Origin: Verrucomicrobiota bacterium | Lineage (GTDB): Bacteria; Verrucomicrobiota; Verrucomicrobiia; Opitutales; Opitutaceae | Length of the DNA stretch: 64,000 nucleotides | Assembly (NCBI GenBank): GCA_023428905.1 | Contig: JAEYWP010000022.1 | Span: 1-64,000, forward strand | Direction: 5' to 3' | Part shown: piece after piece, positions 1 through 10,400 of the stretch | Layout: each line of letters begins with the position of its first letter | Position numbering within the stretch: the first letter of the stretch is position 1 | The notes under the pieces: model-generated | What the model saw: only the letters and a program-made list of their open reading frames with translations | Told to the model about the DNA's origin: nothing | The model's database searches: none | Made by a program: the position numbers and the translations under genes

Positions 1-218
1 AAACGCATCGCGCTCCCAGTGCAACGTCGCCAAAGCCGGCTTCCTCCGACGAGCTTTGCGCCCATTCTCGGAAGCCGCCTTTGGCTGTACCCTTTGCCGG
101 CTTAAACACGGGGCTGAACATACAAGAGCACAGAGCGCGGACACAGAGGGCACAGAGCACACAAGGTCAGCAGAGACGTGCGTTTCTTTGTTTCCGAAGG
201 CAGACGTGGTGATCGGTC
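1..218. other. Non-coding left edge, no gene seen
   Basis: No reading frame with protein-like composition runs through this stretch. It contains a short array of the CACAGAG-type degenerate repeat at about 120-165, the same family that recurs near 26265-26310 and 28752-28800. The first 110 bases hold the palindrome AAGCCGGCTT and related partial copies, but nothing I can name. Confidence 0.5.
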
Positions 219-310
219 ACTGATCATTGCCATTAGTCACTAGCCACCGGTCACTGGTCACTGATCATTGATCACTGGTCACTGGTCACTGGTCACTGGT
301 CACTGGTCAC
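219..310. repeat. GGTCACT heptad tandem repeat
   Basis: A run of imperfect 7-bp units (GGTCACT, with variants such as TGATCAT) becomes perfect over the last five or so units. A second copy with GGTCATT units lies near 37500-37545. In both places the array is followed directly by GC-rich palindromes spaced by TCATTCG, so the two parts appear to form one composite element. Confidence 0.8.
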
Positions 311-311
311 T

Positions 312-416
312 CGCGCGCCTGCGGCGCGCGTCATTCGTCATTCGAGCTTCGTCCTTCGTCATTCCGGCGCAACGCGCCGGCTCGCCATTCGTCATTCCGC
401 GGCTGAGAAGCCGCGG
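312..416. repeat. Three perfect GC hairpins spaced by TCATTCG units
   Basis: There are three perfect inverted repeats in a row: an 8-bp stem with loop TGC (312-330), a 7-bp stem with loop AAC (364-380) and an 8-bp stem with a GAGA tetraloop (397-416). The spacers are made of TCATTCG-type units. The same design recurs at about 37565-37650. It looks like a REP- or MITE-like extragenic element upstream of cheD; no function is evident. Confidence 0.7.
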
Positions 417-627
417 TAATAGCGCCTCAAGTTTTCGTGGGGCCGGGCCGTTGTAAGCCCCGTTGCGGTGCTGCTGGCCCGCGTGCATGCCTATCACCGT
501 TTTCACTTTTCTTTTGCAAACCCCTCGGTGCTGCGCGACCCCCTGCCGCGTTTTCGCGGTGGGTCAAAGTGCGGCCCGTCGGTGCTCGGCGCGTCGCGCC
601 GCCTCGGCCGCCTGAGGCCTTTCGACC

Positions 628-1149
628 ATGGCCGGCGCCCCTTCCATTTCAGCCCTCTTCTCCCAACGCGTCGTCATCGGCGTGGGTGACATGGCGGTGT
701 CGAACAACGACATGGTGACACTGAGCACCTACGCCCTGGGCTCCTGCGTGGGTGTGATCGCCTACGACCCGGCGACCCATGCGGGCGGCATCCTCCACCT
801 CATGCTGCCGGACTCGACCATCTCTCCGGACAAGGCTCAAAAACAGCCGGCGATGTTCGCCGACACCGGTCTCCCCCTGCTCTTCAAGGCACTGCTGGGC
901 GTCCGCGCGGAGAAGGCACGCATGCGCCTTTTTATCACCGGCGGGGCCAGCGTGCTCAACGGGGCCGATCCTTTCAAAATCGGGGAGCGGAACAGCATCG
1001 CCGTGCAGAAGTTTCTCAAGGCAAACGGCTACAACATCGTCGGGCAGGACGTGGGCGGAAATATCAACCGCACCGTGCACGTGGCGATCGCCAGCGGCCT
1101 GGTCACCCTGAAAATGCCGGACCGCAGCGAGCAATTTTCGCTCGCCTGA
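628..1149 (+). CDS. cheD: CheD chemoreceptor glutamine deamidase
   Basis: CheD deamidates glutamines in methyl-accepting chemotaxis proteins and in many bacteria is the partner that CheC-type phosphatases bind. The 173 residues cover one full CheD domain. Thr34, Cys40 (in YALGSC) and His57 (in GGILH) have the same spacing as the known Thr/Cys/His catalytic triad, so the enzyme should be active. No clear Shine-Dalgarno sequence precedes ATG 628; Met22 is a possible later start, but it would still leave the triad intact. No chemoreceptor, cheR or cheB lies in the window, so its substrates are encoded elsewhere. It sits alone on the plus strand; the next genes (HDOD, cheA) are on the other strand, facing it across a 900-bp gap. 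Confidence 0.95.
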   Translation: MAGAPSISALFSQRVVIGVGDMAVSNNDMVTLSTYALGSCVGVIAYDPATHAGGILHLMLPDSTISPDKAQKQPAMFADTGLPLLFKALLGVRAEKARMRLFITGGASVLNGADPFKIGERNSIAVQKFLKANGYNIVGQDVGGNINRTVHVAIASGLVTLKMPDRSEQFSLA

Positions 1150-1255
1150 AGCTAGCGGAGCGCAGCCGGGGATGTCCCGGACCTGCCACGCCCCACCCGG
1201 TCGCGATCGCACGAGGCGCGGTCCTCCGAGCGGTTTCTGCTGCGGTGGCGGTGAT

Positions 1256-1291
1256 GCGGGGTGAGGGCCCCTCGCCTACAACCGAGGGAGG
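1256..1291. repeat. Degenerate copy of a GCGGGGTGAGGGC palindromic repeat
   Basis: This stretch shares GCGGGGTGAGGGC, then CGCC and ACAAC, with the repeat at 41761-41787. There the unit forms a perfect 8-bp hairpin; here the right arm has diverged. It lies between cheD and the candidate small RNA. Confidence 0.45.
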
Positions 1292-1360
1292 CGGCGGGGC
1301 AGCGGGCATGAGACTGCGAGAACGCGTTTGCAACCGGTGCAAAATTCCCCACTTTTCTTT

Positions 1361-1388
1361 TCAAGTTAAGCGGCGATCGCGCCGATAA
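1361..1388 (+). promoter_or_regulatory. Sigma-28 (FliA-type) promoter
   Basis: The -10 element GCCGATAA (1381-1388) is a perfect match to the enterobacterial FliA consensus. CAAG (1362-1365, within TCAAGTTA) lies exactly 15 bases upstream, as in the flgM-like site at 31482. The expected start of transcription is near 1395, the first base of a stable hairpin. No open reading frame follows, so the promoter appears to serve the small RNA below. Confidence 0.65.
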
Positions 1389-1394
1389 TCCCTT

Positions 1395-1504
1395 TGACGC
1401 CAAGTGATGCTGGCGTCGACGCGAACGGCGAAAGCCGCGCGATAAATGCAGGTGTTGTGGTCAGCCCGGCCTGGCGCTTAAAAACGCAGGCCGGGCGCTT
1501 TTTT
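1395..1504 (+). ncRNA. Candidate sigma-28-dependent small RNA
   Basis: About 110 nt lie between a perfect GCCGATAA -10 box and a strong intrinsic terminator. Three stems can be read directly. Stem 1 is GACGCCA/TGGCGTC (1396-1402 with 1411-1417). Stem 2 is CGCG-AA-CGGC/GCCGCGCG (1420-1441), closed by a GAAA tetraloop. Stem 3 is the 10-bp terminator GCCCGGCCTG/CAGGCCGGGC (1464-1473 with 1487-1496), followed by GC and six T. There is no start codon with a usable frame inside. The promoter family places it in the motility regulon. I do not recognise it as a known riboswitch or sRNA class. The alternative is that the terminator simply ends cheD transcripts and the -10 match is chance. Confidence 0.5.
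1464..1504 (+). terminator. Intrinsic terminator of the sRNA candidate or cheD
   Basis: A perfect 10-bp stem (GCCCGGCCTG with CAGGCCGGGC) and a 13-nt loop are followed by GC and a run of six T (1499-1504). Confidence 0.8.
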
Positions 1505-1980
1505 GATTCGTGATTCCTGATTCGAGATTCGCGATTTGGTCGCGCCCCGGGATGCGGTGCCTGCTCCCCCGCGCGGCGGAATACCTGGTTACCACGAATG
1601 GACACGAAGGAACACGAATGAAGCAGGCGATGGCATTCGAGATTTGTGATTCGTGATTCGTGATTCGTGATTTCCCAGCCGCGAAGCCGGCAACCGAAAC
1701 CATTGTTAACCACGGATGAACACCGATGGACACGGAGGGAATCCAGGCATTCGCCCGTGTGACTCATGATTGCCCGCTCCCTCCAGCCCGCCTCCCCGAA
1801 ATCGCGAATCATCAATCCCGAATCACGAATCCTCCGCCCCCCGTGGCCTCTGTGTCCCCTGATCGATCCACCACCGCCGAAGCCATTCTGGATTTATGAT
1901 TCTCGATTCTTGATTCGTGATTTGGCCCCGCCCCGCGCCTGCGCGTATCCAAATCATAAATCATCAATCACCAATCATAA
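1505..1980. repeat. Mixed degenerate repeats TGATTCG and CACGAATGGA
   Basis: This gap contains no credible gene. It is built from TGATTCGTGATT-type units (about 1503-1535, 1630-1672, 1795-1835, 1891-1925, and inverted at 1950-1980), interleaved with 11-12-bp CACGAATGGACACGAA-type units (1590-1620) and CACGGATGAACACCGA-type units (1708-1742). Frames that appear open here are only the translation of the repeats. Confidence 0.8.
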
Positions 1981-2024
1981 ATAAAGAGAGGCGGCTCCCA
2001 GCTAGCCTTGCTGGAAACCGCCTC
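1976..2024 (-). terminator. Terminator hairpin downstream of the HDOD gene
   Basis: Reading the minus strand, GAGGCGG and CCGCCTC (arms at 2018-2024 and 1988-1994) enclose an inner stem CCAGC/GCTGG. The hairpin is followed by TCTTTATTTA. It lies 32 bases past the HDOD stop codon and should end the cheA-HDOD transcript. Confidence 0.6.
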
Positions 2025-2055
2025 GAATACGCACGGAGCCACTAGGCTCATCGCT

Positions 2056-2934
2056 TCAAAAGCTGAGTGATCCGTGCGTAAGCCGTTCCTGCAGGAGTTT
2101 GCCCGCGCGCTCGAGCACGTCGGGGATGGTGGCTTCCAGCATCTCGGGGGAGAAGCCGGACTCGATCAGCAGGGGAGCATTCAGCTCAAAAAGAAAACCG
2201 TCCTCCGCCACCCCGGCACCGATCGTGACGGCGAGGTATTTCGCGGCGTGGACATGGACGAGCAACGGCAGGTATTCGGCCGGGTTGTCCGCCTGTGGCG
2301 GATTATAGGTGCCGACCGCCACCAGGGCGGCCGGAAATTTCCAGCGACGGAGCAGCTCCGCCCCGATCTCGGCATGGTTGTAACCGAGCACGGCCTTCTC
2401 GGCCAGCAGCCAGGTGCAGGCGCGTTCCGCCTGGTTCTTGCGGATCGCCGCAAAATGCTCGGCGCAGGCGTGGGCCACCGCGAGCTTGCCGATTTCATGG
2501 ACCAACCCGGCGGTGTACGCCGTTTTGGGGTCCACCCTGCCGGTCGCCTCGGCGAGGATTTCGGCCGCGACCGCAGCGACGAGGGAAAGCCGGCAGAAGT
2601 CGCCCGCCTCCCAGCTGTAGCCATCGGCCTTGAGATTCATCCAACGGCTCGCGAGCGACAACGCCGCCAGGCGGTAAACTTCCCGCTGGCCCAGGCGCAT
2701 CAGGGCCTCGCTGAGATTCTCCACCTGCGAGGTACCCGCCGCAAAATACGCCGAGTTCGCCAGACGCAGGGTCGAACTCGCCAGTGCGGGATCCACGCAG
2801 ATCACGGCCTCCAGCTCGTCGATCGAGGCATCCTCCTTCTCCAACACCGCCACCAGCCGCGGCAGCAGCGCTGGGGAACAGGGAAGGCGCAGGGCCTTCT
2901 CACAGACGTCGTTGAAGGAGGGAATCGCAGGCAT
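2056..2934 (-). CDS. HDOD-domain signalling protein
   Basis: The 292 residues carry an HDOD domain over roughly 15-215, a helical relative of HD phosphohydrolases found in bacterial signalling proteins. It shows the opening run of small hydrophobic helices, then a motif corresponding to the family's HD position that reads LVHEIGKL, so the metal-binding His-Asp pair is not intact. A binding or scaffolding role is more likely than hydrolysis. The start codon lies only 21 bases after the cheA stop, so the two are almost certainly co-transcribed and this protein probably works with the CheA pathway. A second HDOD gene of a different subtype ends the neighbouring kinase group at 10401-11318. Confidence 0.85.
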   Translation of the reverse strand: MPAIPSFNDVCEKALRLPCSPALLPRLVAVLEKEDASIDELEAVICVDPALASSTLRLANSAYFAAGTSQVENLSEALMRLGQREVYRLAALSLASRWMNLKADGYSWEAGDFCRLSLVAAVAAEILAEATGRVDPKTAYTAGLVHEIGKLAVAHACAEHFAAIRKNQAERACTWLLAEKAVLGYNHAEIGAELLRRWKFPAALVAVGTYNPPQADNPAEYLPLLVHVHAAKYLAVTIGAGVAEDGFLFELNAPLLIESGFSPEMLEATIPDVLERAGKLLQERLTHGSLSF

Positions 2935-2955
2935 GAGAAAACGTAACCGGCGGCG

Positions 2956-5196
2956 TCAGGCGGCGGAGAACAGCGTCGAGGGATCGAGGATCAGGGCAAT
3001 ATTGCCGTCGCCGAGGATGGCGCCGCCGGACACACCCGCGAGGTTCTGGAGGAAACCGCCGAGGCTCTTGATCACCACCTCCTGCTTGCTGACCATGTCG
3101 TCCACCAGCAGCGCGGTCGCGCGGCCGTTGTTCTCCACGATCACCACAATTCCCTCCCAGGGATTCTCGATCGCATTGGGAATGCCGAAGCGGCGGTGCA
3201 GCCGGTGCACCGGAAGGATCTTGCCGCGATGGTCGAGGACCTCGCCGCGGCCGTGCACCGTCACCAGCGCCTCCTTGGCGGGGCGCAGCGCCATCTGGAC
3301 CGACGTGCTAGGCAGGATAAAGCGGTCTTCGCCCACCCGCACCACCAGGCCGTCGATGATCGCCATTGTCAGGGGAAGACGGATACGGAAGGTGGAACCC
3401 TTGCCGACCTCGGACTCGATCTCGATCTTGCCGCGCAATTTTTCGATGTTCCGTTTCACCACGTCCATGCCGACGCCGCGGCCGGAAACGGAGGTGACCT
3501 TCTCCGCGGTGGAGAAGCCGGGCAGGAAGATCAGGTGGAGGATGTCGTCGCGCGAAAGCTGGGCGTTCTCCGGAATCAGGTTCTGTTTCCTCGCCTTGGC
3601 GAGGATCTTGTCCGGATTGATGCCGCGGCCGTCGTCCGACAACTCGATCACGATGCTGCCGCCCTCGTGGTAGGCCTTGAGGTGCACGTTGCCGGCCTCG
3701 GGCTTGCCCGCGGCGACGCGATCGGCGGGCATCTCGAGTCCGTGGTCCATCGAATTGCGCACCATGTGGACCAGCGGATCGCCGATGTCCTCGACCACCG
3801 TGCGGTCGAGTTCGGTGTCCTCACCGCTGACGTGGAAATTCACCTTCTTGCCGAAATCGCGCGAGAGGTCGCGGAGCAGGCGCTCCATCTTCTGGAAGGT
3901 CGGCTTGATCGGGATCATCCGCAGCGACATCGCGGTGTGCTGCAGCTCCTTGGTCAGGCGGCCGAACTGGCCGATGTTGCGCTGGAGGGAGGTGTCCTCG
4001 ATCCCGAGCACGCGGGCCGACTCGGTCAATTGGCTCTGCACGATCACCAGTTCGCCGACGACATCCATCAGGGAGTCGAGCTTGTCCGTATTCACACGGA
4101 CCGTACTGGTGGTCTTGCTGGCCTCGCCGGAAGCCTTTGCCTCGCCGGCCTTGGACTTGGCGGGAGCGGAAGGCTCGGTGGCGGCGCCGGGGAAGGGCAC
4201 GACCTGGCCGCCGTTGGCGGGGGCGGCCGGAGCCGCGGGAGCCGCCGGAGCGGGTGTCGAAAACGAAAGGGGCTGCGGCGCCGGCGCGGCATGCGTGACC
4301 GGGGAGGCCTCCTCGCGGCCATTGGTGGTGGCGAGGCGCTTGACCGCGCGGATCAGGTGGCTGACCGGGATGACGGTGTCCGGCAGGGTGCCCTGCTCGA
4401 GGGCGGCGGTGATCTGCTGCACCATCTGCTGCACCGCATCACGGCTGCGGAGGATCTCCGTGATGATCGTGCTGTTGAGCGTGAGCTTGCGGTTGCGCGC
4501 CAGGTCGAGGAGCGACTCCACCTCGTGCGTCAGGGTGTGCATCGGTGTCAGATGCAGGAAGCCGGAGACGCCTTTGATGGTGTGGAAGGAACGGAAGATG
4601 GAGTTGAGCGCCTCCGGGTCGTCCGGCTGCTCATCGACGGCGAGGAGCGCTGCCTCGATCTGCTGCAGGTGGTCCAGGGCCTCGGCGTGGAATTCGGTCA
4701 GGAGCTCGCGGTTCTCGTCCAGGTTGAGGTCGAGCAAGACATCATTGGCGGCGAGGCCGTCGTCCGCCGCCGCGTCGGTGGCAGGGGCCGTTGCGTCACA
4801 TTCGCCTGAATACGCTTCGATGGTTTCTTCCACCGCGACGGGCGCTTCGGCGGCGGGCTGGGCCGCGACCACGGTGCCGTCGAGGGTGACCACGGGCTTG
4901 CCGAGCTTGAGGGCGTCCACCGCCTTGGGCAGCCAGTTGACCACCTTGCGCAGCTGACCGAGCGTGGCGTCGTTGAAGGGCTGCGCGTTGTCCAGCATCC
5001 GGTCCAGCACCGCGCGCATCTCGACGAGGGTGGCGTGGAGCACAGGCTCGGGCGCCGTCAATTCACAGAGCTCGGAAAGCAGGCTGTAGGACGGGATCAG
5101 GCCATCATCACGCCCGGGCTGGGCGAGGATGGATTCCCCCGCGAGCCGGCTGATCACATCGTCGAGGGTCGTAAAGGAGTCAGGAGGTAAGGACAT
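2956..5196 (-). CDS. cheA: CheA chemotaxis histidine kinase
   Basis: CheA autophosphorylates on a histidine in the Hpt domain and passes phosphate to CheY/CheB-type regulators. The 746-residue product starts at MSLPPD; the longer open frame upstream has no protein-like composition. Order: an uncharacterised helical N-terminus (1-110), Hpt domain (about 160-265, His205 in SFHTIKG), a long Ala/Pro-rich linker (300-355), dimerisation helices (375-430, VGELVIVQSQL), HATPase (430-607, with NSMDHGLE and GRGVGMDVV) and a CheW-like regulatory domain (608-746). The usual P2 domain that docks CheY is not recognisable; the linker replaces it. It is transcribed away from cheW, sharing a 227-bp intergenic region, and is followed closely by an HDOD gene. 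Confidence 0.95.
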   Translation of the reverse strand: MSLPPDSFTTLDDVISRLAGESILAQPGRDDGLIPSYSLLSELCELTAPEPVLHATLVEMRAVLDRMLDNAQPFNDATLGQLRKVVNWLPKAVDALKLGKPVVTLDGTVVAAQPAAEAPVAVEETIEAYSGECDATAPATDAAADDGLAANDVLLDLNLDENRELLTEFHAEALDHLQQIEAALLAVDEQPDDPEALNSIFRSFHTIKGVSGFLHLTPMHTLTHEVESLLDLARNRKLTLNSTIITEILRSRDAVQQMVQQITAALEQGTLPDTVIPVSHLIRAVKRLATTNGREEASPVTHAAPAPQPLSFSTPAPAAPAAPAAPANGGQVVPFPGAATEPSAPAKSKAGEAKASGEASKTTSTVRVNTDKLDSLMDVVGELVIVQSQLTESARVLGIEDTSLQRNIGQFGRLTKELQHTAMSLRMIPIKPTFQKMERLLRDLSRDFGKKVNFHVSGEDTELDRTVVEDIGDPLVHMVRNSMDHGLEMPADRVAAGKPEAGNVHLKAYHEGGSIVIELSDDGRGINPDKILAKARKQNLIPENAQLSRDDILHLIFLPGFSTAEKVTSVSGRGVGMDVVKRNIEKLRGKIEIESEVGKGSTFRIRLPLTMAIIDGLVVRVGEDRFILPSTSVQMALRPAKEALVTVHGRGEVLDHRGKILPVHRLHRRFGIPNAIENPWEGIVVIVENNGRATALLVDDMVSKQEVVIKSLGGFLQNLAGVSGGAILGDGNIALILDPSTLFSAA

Positions 5197-5345
5197 ACCG
5201 CAGGTAGGGAAAAGGCTCCCCCTTAGTTCGGCCCGCTCCCGGGAAACTGTAGCAACGTTTGGACGCCCCCTTCCCGGACCCTCCCGGCACACGCACCCCG
5301 GAGGCTGGGACGCGCCTGGGGCGAAGACCCTGTGTGTTTCTTGCT

Positions 5346-5372
5346 TAAGCGCCGGGTGGGAACGGCCGAAGC
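5346..5372 (+). promoter_or_regulatory. Sigma-28-like promoter upstream of cheW
   Basis: TAAG (5346-5349), 15 bases, then GCCGAAGC (5365-5372). The -10 matches GCCGATAA at its first five positions. Start of transcription would fall near 5380, giving a leader of about 45 nt to the cheW ATG. Confidence 0.5.
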
Positions 5373-5423
5373 ATGGAAACAGAGCCTTCGTGCTCACTCC
5401 GCACTTTCACGCCTCCACTTTCA

Positions 5424-5921
5424 ATGAGCTCTCCCGCCGCCCTCCTCAACACCACGCAATACGCCGGCAAGTACCTGACCGTCGCACTCGATGCCGAATC
5501 CTATGGCGTCGCCGTGCTGAAGGTCCGCGAGATCATCCGCATGCAGAAGATCACGCCGGTTCCCCAGATGCCGGAATTCGTCCGCGGGGTGATCAACCTG
5601 CGCGGGCGCGTCATTCCCATCATCGACCTGCGGGTGAAGTTCGGCCTCAAGGCCGTTTTTGCCGATCGCACCTGCATCGTGGTCGTCCAGGTCAAGCTCC
5701 CCGCCGGCCAGACCGTGCAGATGGGCCTGATCGTCGACAGTGTCGAGGAAGTGGTGAACTTGAGCGGAAATGAGATCGAGCCCACGCCCGATTTCGGCAC
5801 CCGCATCGACACCGGCTACATTCTCGGCATGGCCAAGATCAAGGGCGCGGTGAAGACCCTGCTCGACATCGATCGCGTGGTTTCACCCGAGACGGTCGAA
5901 CACATCGCGCGCAACGTCTGA
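5424..5921 (+). CDS. cheW: CheW chemotaxis adaptor
   Basis: CheW couples chemoreceptors to CheA at the inner face of the membrane. The 165-residue product from ATG 5424 is a single CheW domain, with the family signatures REIIRM, VRGVINLRGRVIPIIDLR and the C-terminal IKGAVKTLLDID. A longer frame from 5373 would add 17 residues that look like leader sequence, and its ATG coincides with the end of the promoter -10, so the internal start is preferred. It is divergent from cheA and ends at a strong terminator. Confidence 0.93.
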   Translation: MSSPAALLNTTQYAGKYLTVALDAESYGVAVLKVREIIRMQKITPVPQMPEFVRGVINLRGRVIPIIDLRVKFGLKAVFADRTCIVVVQVKLPAGQTVQMGLIVDSVEEVVNLSGNEIEPTPDFGTRIDTGYILGMAKIKGAVKTLLDIDRVVSPETVEHIARNV

Positions 5922-5954
5922 CGGGCTCCCCGACCGCCCTTCCCTTCGCCCAAG

Positions 5955-5980
5955 GCCGCCGTTCTCCGGCGGCTTTTTTT
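5955..5980 (+). terminator. Intrinsic terminator of cheW
   Basis: A perfect 7-bp stem GCCGCCG/CGGCGGC with a 5-nt loop is followed by seven T, 34 bases after the cheW stop. Confidence 0.9.
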
Positions 5981-6011
5981 GTGGCCACACCCGCCGGAGC
6001 GGTCGCGGCGC

Positions 6012-8105
6012 TCAGACGGCCGCGTTGGCGGCAACCGCACCGACGCGCGGCTGCACGCGGTGAAACGCGAGCATCAGGTCGTCCTTGCGCAAGGGCTTGG
6101 TCAGGTAGTCGTCCATGCCGGCCTGGATACATTTTTCCCGGTCGCCGATCATGGCATTGGCGGTGAGTCCGATGATCCAGGGCTGGCGCTCCGGAGGCAG
6201 CTCCGCGCGCAGGATCGCCGTCGCCTCCAGGCCGTTCATCTCCGGCATATGCCAGTCCATCAGCACCACGTCGTAGTGCCCGGCCCTGGCCTTGGCCACA
6301 CCCTCGACCCCGTCGACCGCCAGGTCGGCGTCGAAGCCGTTCTTGCGCAGCATGGCGAGGGCGACCTTCTGGTTCACCAGGTTGTCCTCCACGAGGAGGA
6401 TCCTGAACAATTTGTCGCCGCCGGGCTTGGTCGTCAGCGCCACGGCTGGATTAGGCATGGCGAGGCGCGGCGCGGGCGGCGTGGCCGTGTCGGCCAAAAG
6501 GGAGAAATGAAAAACGGAGCCGACACCCACCCGGCTTTCCATCCAGGCGTCGCCGCCCATCAGCTGGGCGAGGCGTTTGCAGATGGCCAGACCGAGACCG
6601 GTGCCGCCGTATTTGCGCGAGGTCGACAGGTCGCCCTGGCTGAAGGGCTGGAAGAGCAGCACCTGCTTGTCGTCGGGAATACCCATCCCGGTGTCGCGGA
6701 CGGAAAAGCGCACCTGCACGGGGCCACCCGGCGTTTCCGGAGGCTCGAGGCAGGCGACTTCGACGGAGACTTCGCCGCGTTCGGTGAACTTCACCGCATT
6801 GCTGACCAGGTTGGAGAGGATCTGGCGCACCCGGGTGACGTCGGCGACGATGTGGCTGGGAACGTCCGGCGCGATGGTGGCGGAGAGCCGCAACTTCTTG
6901 CTCATCGCACGTCCGGAGAAAAGCGCGATCACGTCCTCCACATTGCGGGAGACGCCCATCACCACATGCTCGAGCTCGAGCCGCCCGGACTCGATTTTGG
7001 AAAAGTCCAGGATGTCGTTGAGGATCACGAGGAGCCCATTGCCGGAGGTCCGGATGGTCTCCAGTCCGTCGCGCTGGTGTTCCGTCAGGCCGGTCTCGAG
7101 CAGCAGCTCGGTCATGCCGATCACACCGTTGAGCGGGGTGCGGATCTCATGGCTCATCACTGCGAGGAAGGCGCTCTTGGCCTGGTTAGCGACCTCGGCC
7201 GAGAGCGCGAGCTCATTGGCGCGGGCAATCGAATCCTGAAGCTGGCGGTTGGTAGCCTCGAGCTCCTCCTTGGCGAGGAGAAGCGTTTCCTCCGTCTTTC
7301 GCCGCTCTCGGATTTCCTTCGCCATTTTGCTCTGCGTTTCCAGAAGGACCTGGCCGCTCGACTGCAGCAGCGCCTCGGACCGGCGCACCCGCTCAAGCTG
7401 CTGCTCCAGCTCGTGCTGTTGCTCGGCCTGGCGCTGGCGGTTTCGCTGCTCGGCGAGGAAGTGACGGCGGTTGACCTGGGCCCAGACGGAAACGGTGACG
7501 ACCTCGAGGACGACGGTGCCGACCTTGATCCAGCAGCGGAGCGGGTCCTGGCTGAACCAATACGAGGCGTATTCAAAAAGACTGAGGTCGTACACCCGCG
7601 CATAGAGTGCGGTGTTGAGCGGCACCATCAGGAGCAGCGGGACAAAACACCGCCAGTCGGCGTACACGATCAGCATCGTGATCGCGGTGAAGAGGAGAAA
7701 ATGCGCCTCCGTCGCCCCGCCCATCTGATAGCCGTGCAGGCCCACCATCGCCTGGAGGCTGACTGCTGCGAGCAGGCGGGTGACCAGCCGCCCGGGCGCA
7801 AAGCGGACCGCGAGGTGAAACAGCAGCAGCGCGGTCGGGGCAATGGCCAGGGTGGCGAACCAGGTGTCGGCCAGCGGTGCCAACCCCAGAGCGAGCAGGA
7901 AATGCCCGCCGAGAAAAAGCGTCATCCAGCGGTCGCCCCGGCGGTAGACTGGCTCCAGGATCTGGTCCTCCCCCAGCTCCTCACCATCGCGGACGGTGGG
8001 CGCGCCGCCAGTGGACGCAAAAAGCCCCTCGATGCGCTGCCGCAGCGATCTCACGCGCTGGCCTCCAAGGAGTGGGTGCGTCGGAACAAGGGCATAAAAA
8101 ACCAA
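6012..8105 (-). CDS. Membrane hybrid histidine kinase with receiver domain
   Basis: This 697-residue sensor kinase has a short cytoplasmic N-terminus, about five or six hydrophobic segments between residues 60 and 205, and a coiled coil (215-305). HisKA follows with His319 in MSHEIRTPLNG, then HATPase (425-535, with SNLVSNAVKF and GGTGLGLAI) and a C-terminal receiver (567-680, phosphoacceptor Asp617 in VLMDWHMP, Lys in YLTKPL). The sensed signal is unknown. There is no Hpt domain, so onward transfer would need a separate phosphotransfer protein or the kinase acts through its own receiver. It is convergent with cheW and lies 107 bases downstream of another hybrid kinase on the same strand. Confidence 0.92.
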   Translation of the reverse strand: MVFYALVPTHPLLGGQRVRSLRQRIEGLFASTGGAPTVRDGEELGEDQILEPVYRRGDRWMTLFLGGHFLLALGLAPLADTWFATLAIAPTALLLFHLAVRFAPGRLVTRLLAAVSLQAMVGLHGYQMGGATEAHFLLFTAITMLIVYADWRCFVPLLLMVPLNTALYARVYDLSLFEYASYWFSQDPLRCWIKVGTVVLEVVTVSVWAQVNRRHFLAEQRNRQRQAEQQHELEQQLERVRRSEALLQSSGQVLLETQSKMAKEIRERRKTEETLLLAKEELEATNRQLQDSIARANELALSAEVANQAKSAFLAVMSHEIRTPLNGVIGMTELLLETGLTEHQRDGLETIRTSGNGLLVILNDILDFSKIESGRLELEHVVMGVSRNVEDVIALFSGRAMSKKLRLSATIAPDVPSHIVADVTRVRQILSNLVSNAVKFTERGEVSVEVACLEPPETPGGPVQVRFSVRDTGMGIPDDKQVLLFQPFSQGDLSTSRKYGGTGLGLAICKRLAQLMGGDAWMESRVGVGSVFHFSLLADTATPPAPRLAMPNPAVALTTKPGGDKLFRILLVEDNLVNQKVALAMLRKNGFDADLAVDGVEGVAKARAGHYDVVLMDWHMPEMNGLEATAILRAELPPERQPWIIGLTANAMIGDREKCIQAGMDDYLTKPLRKDDLMLAFHRVQPRVGAVAANAAV

Positions 8106-8212
8106 GCCTGCATCGGCTCCGGGCCTCCAAAATTGAGGAAAAACCCTCGCCTGCCGTCGGTCGCTCGACGCGGGAGTCCGCCGGGCGCGTTCTGCCCGCG
8201 CCGATGGGCGCC

Positions 8213-10393
<2,181 letters not shown>

Positions 10394-10400
10394 GGCGCGG

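Noticed and set aside
219..310. CRISPR-like array
   Set aside because: The units are 7-bp heptads without spacers and no cas gene is present.
1988..2080. Known riboswitch between cheD and the HDOD gene
   Set aside because: The hairpins lie at the 3' end of the HDOD gene, not upstream of any gene, and I could match them to no riboswitch consensus I know.
3196..4809. Long plus-strand open frame of 537 codons antisense to cheA
   Set aside because: It is Arg/Gly/Asp-rich with no domain, and the minus-strand frame is an unmistakable CheA. High G+C removes stop codons from the opposite strand.
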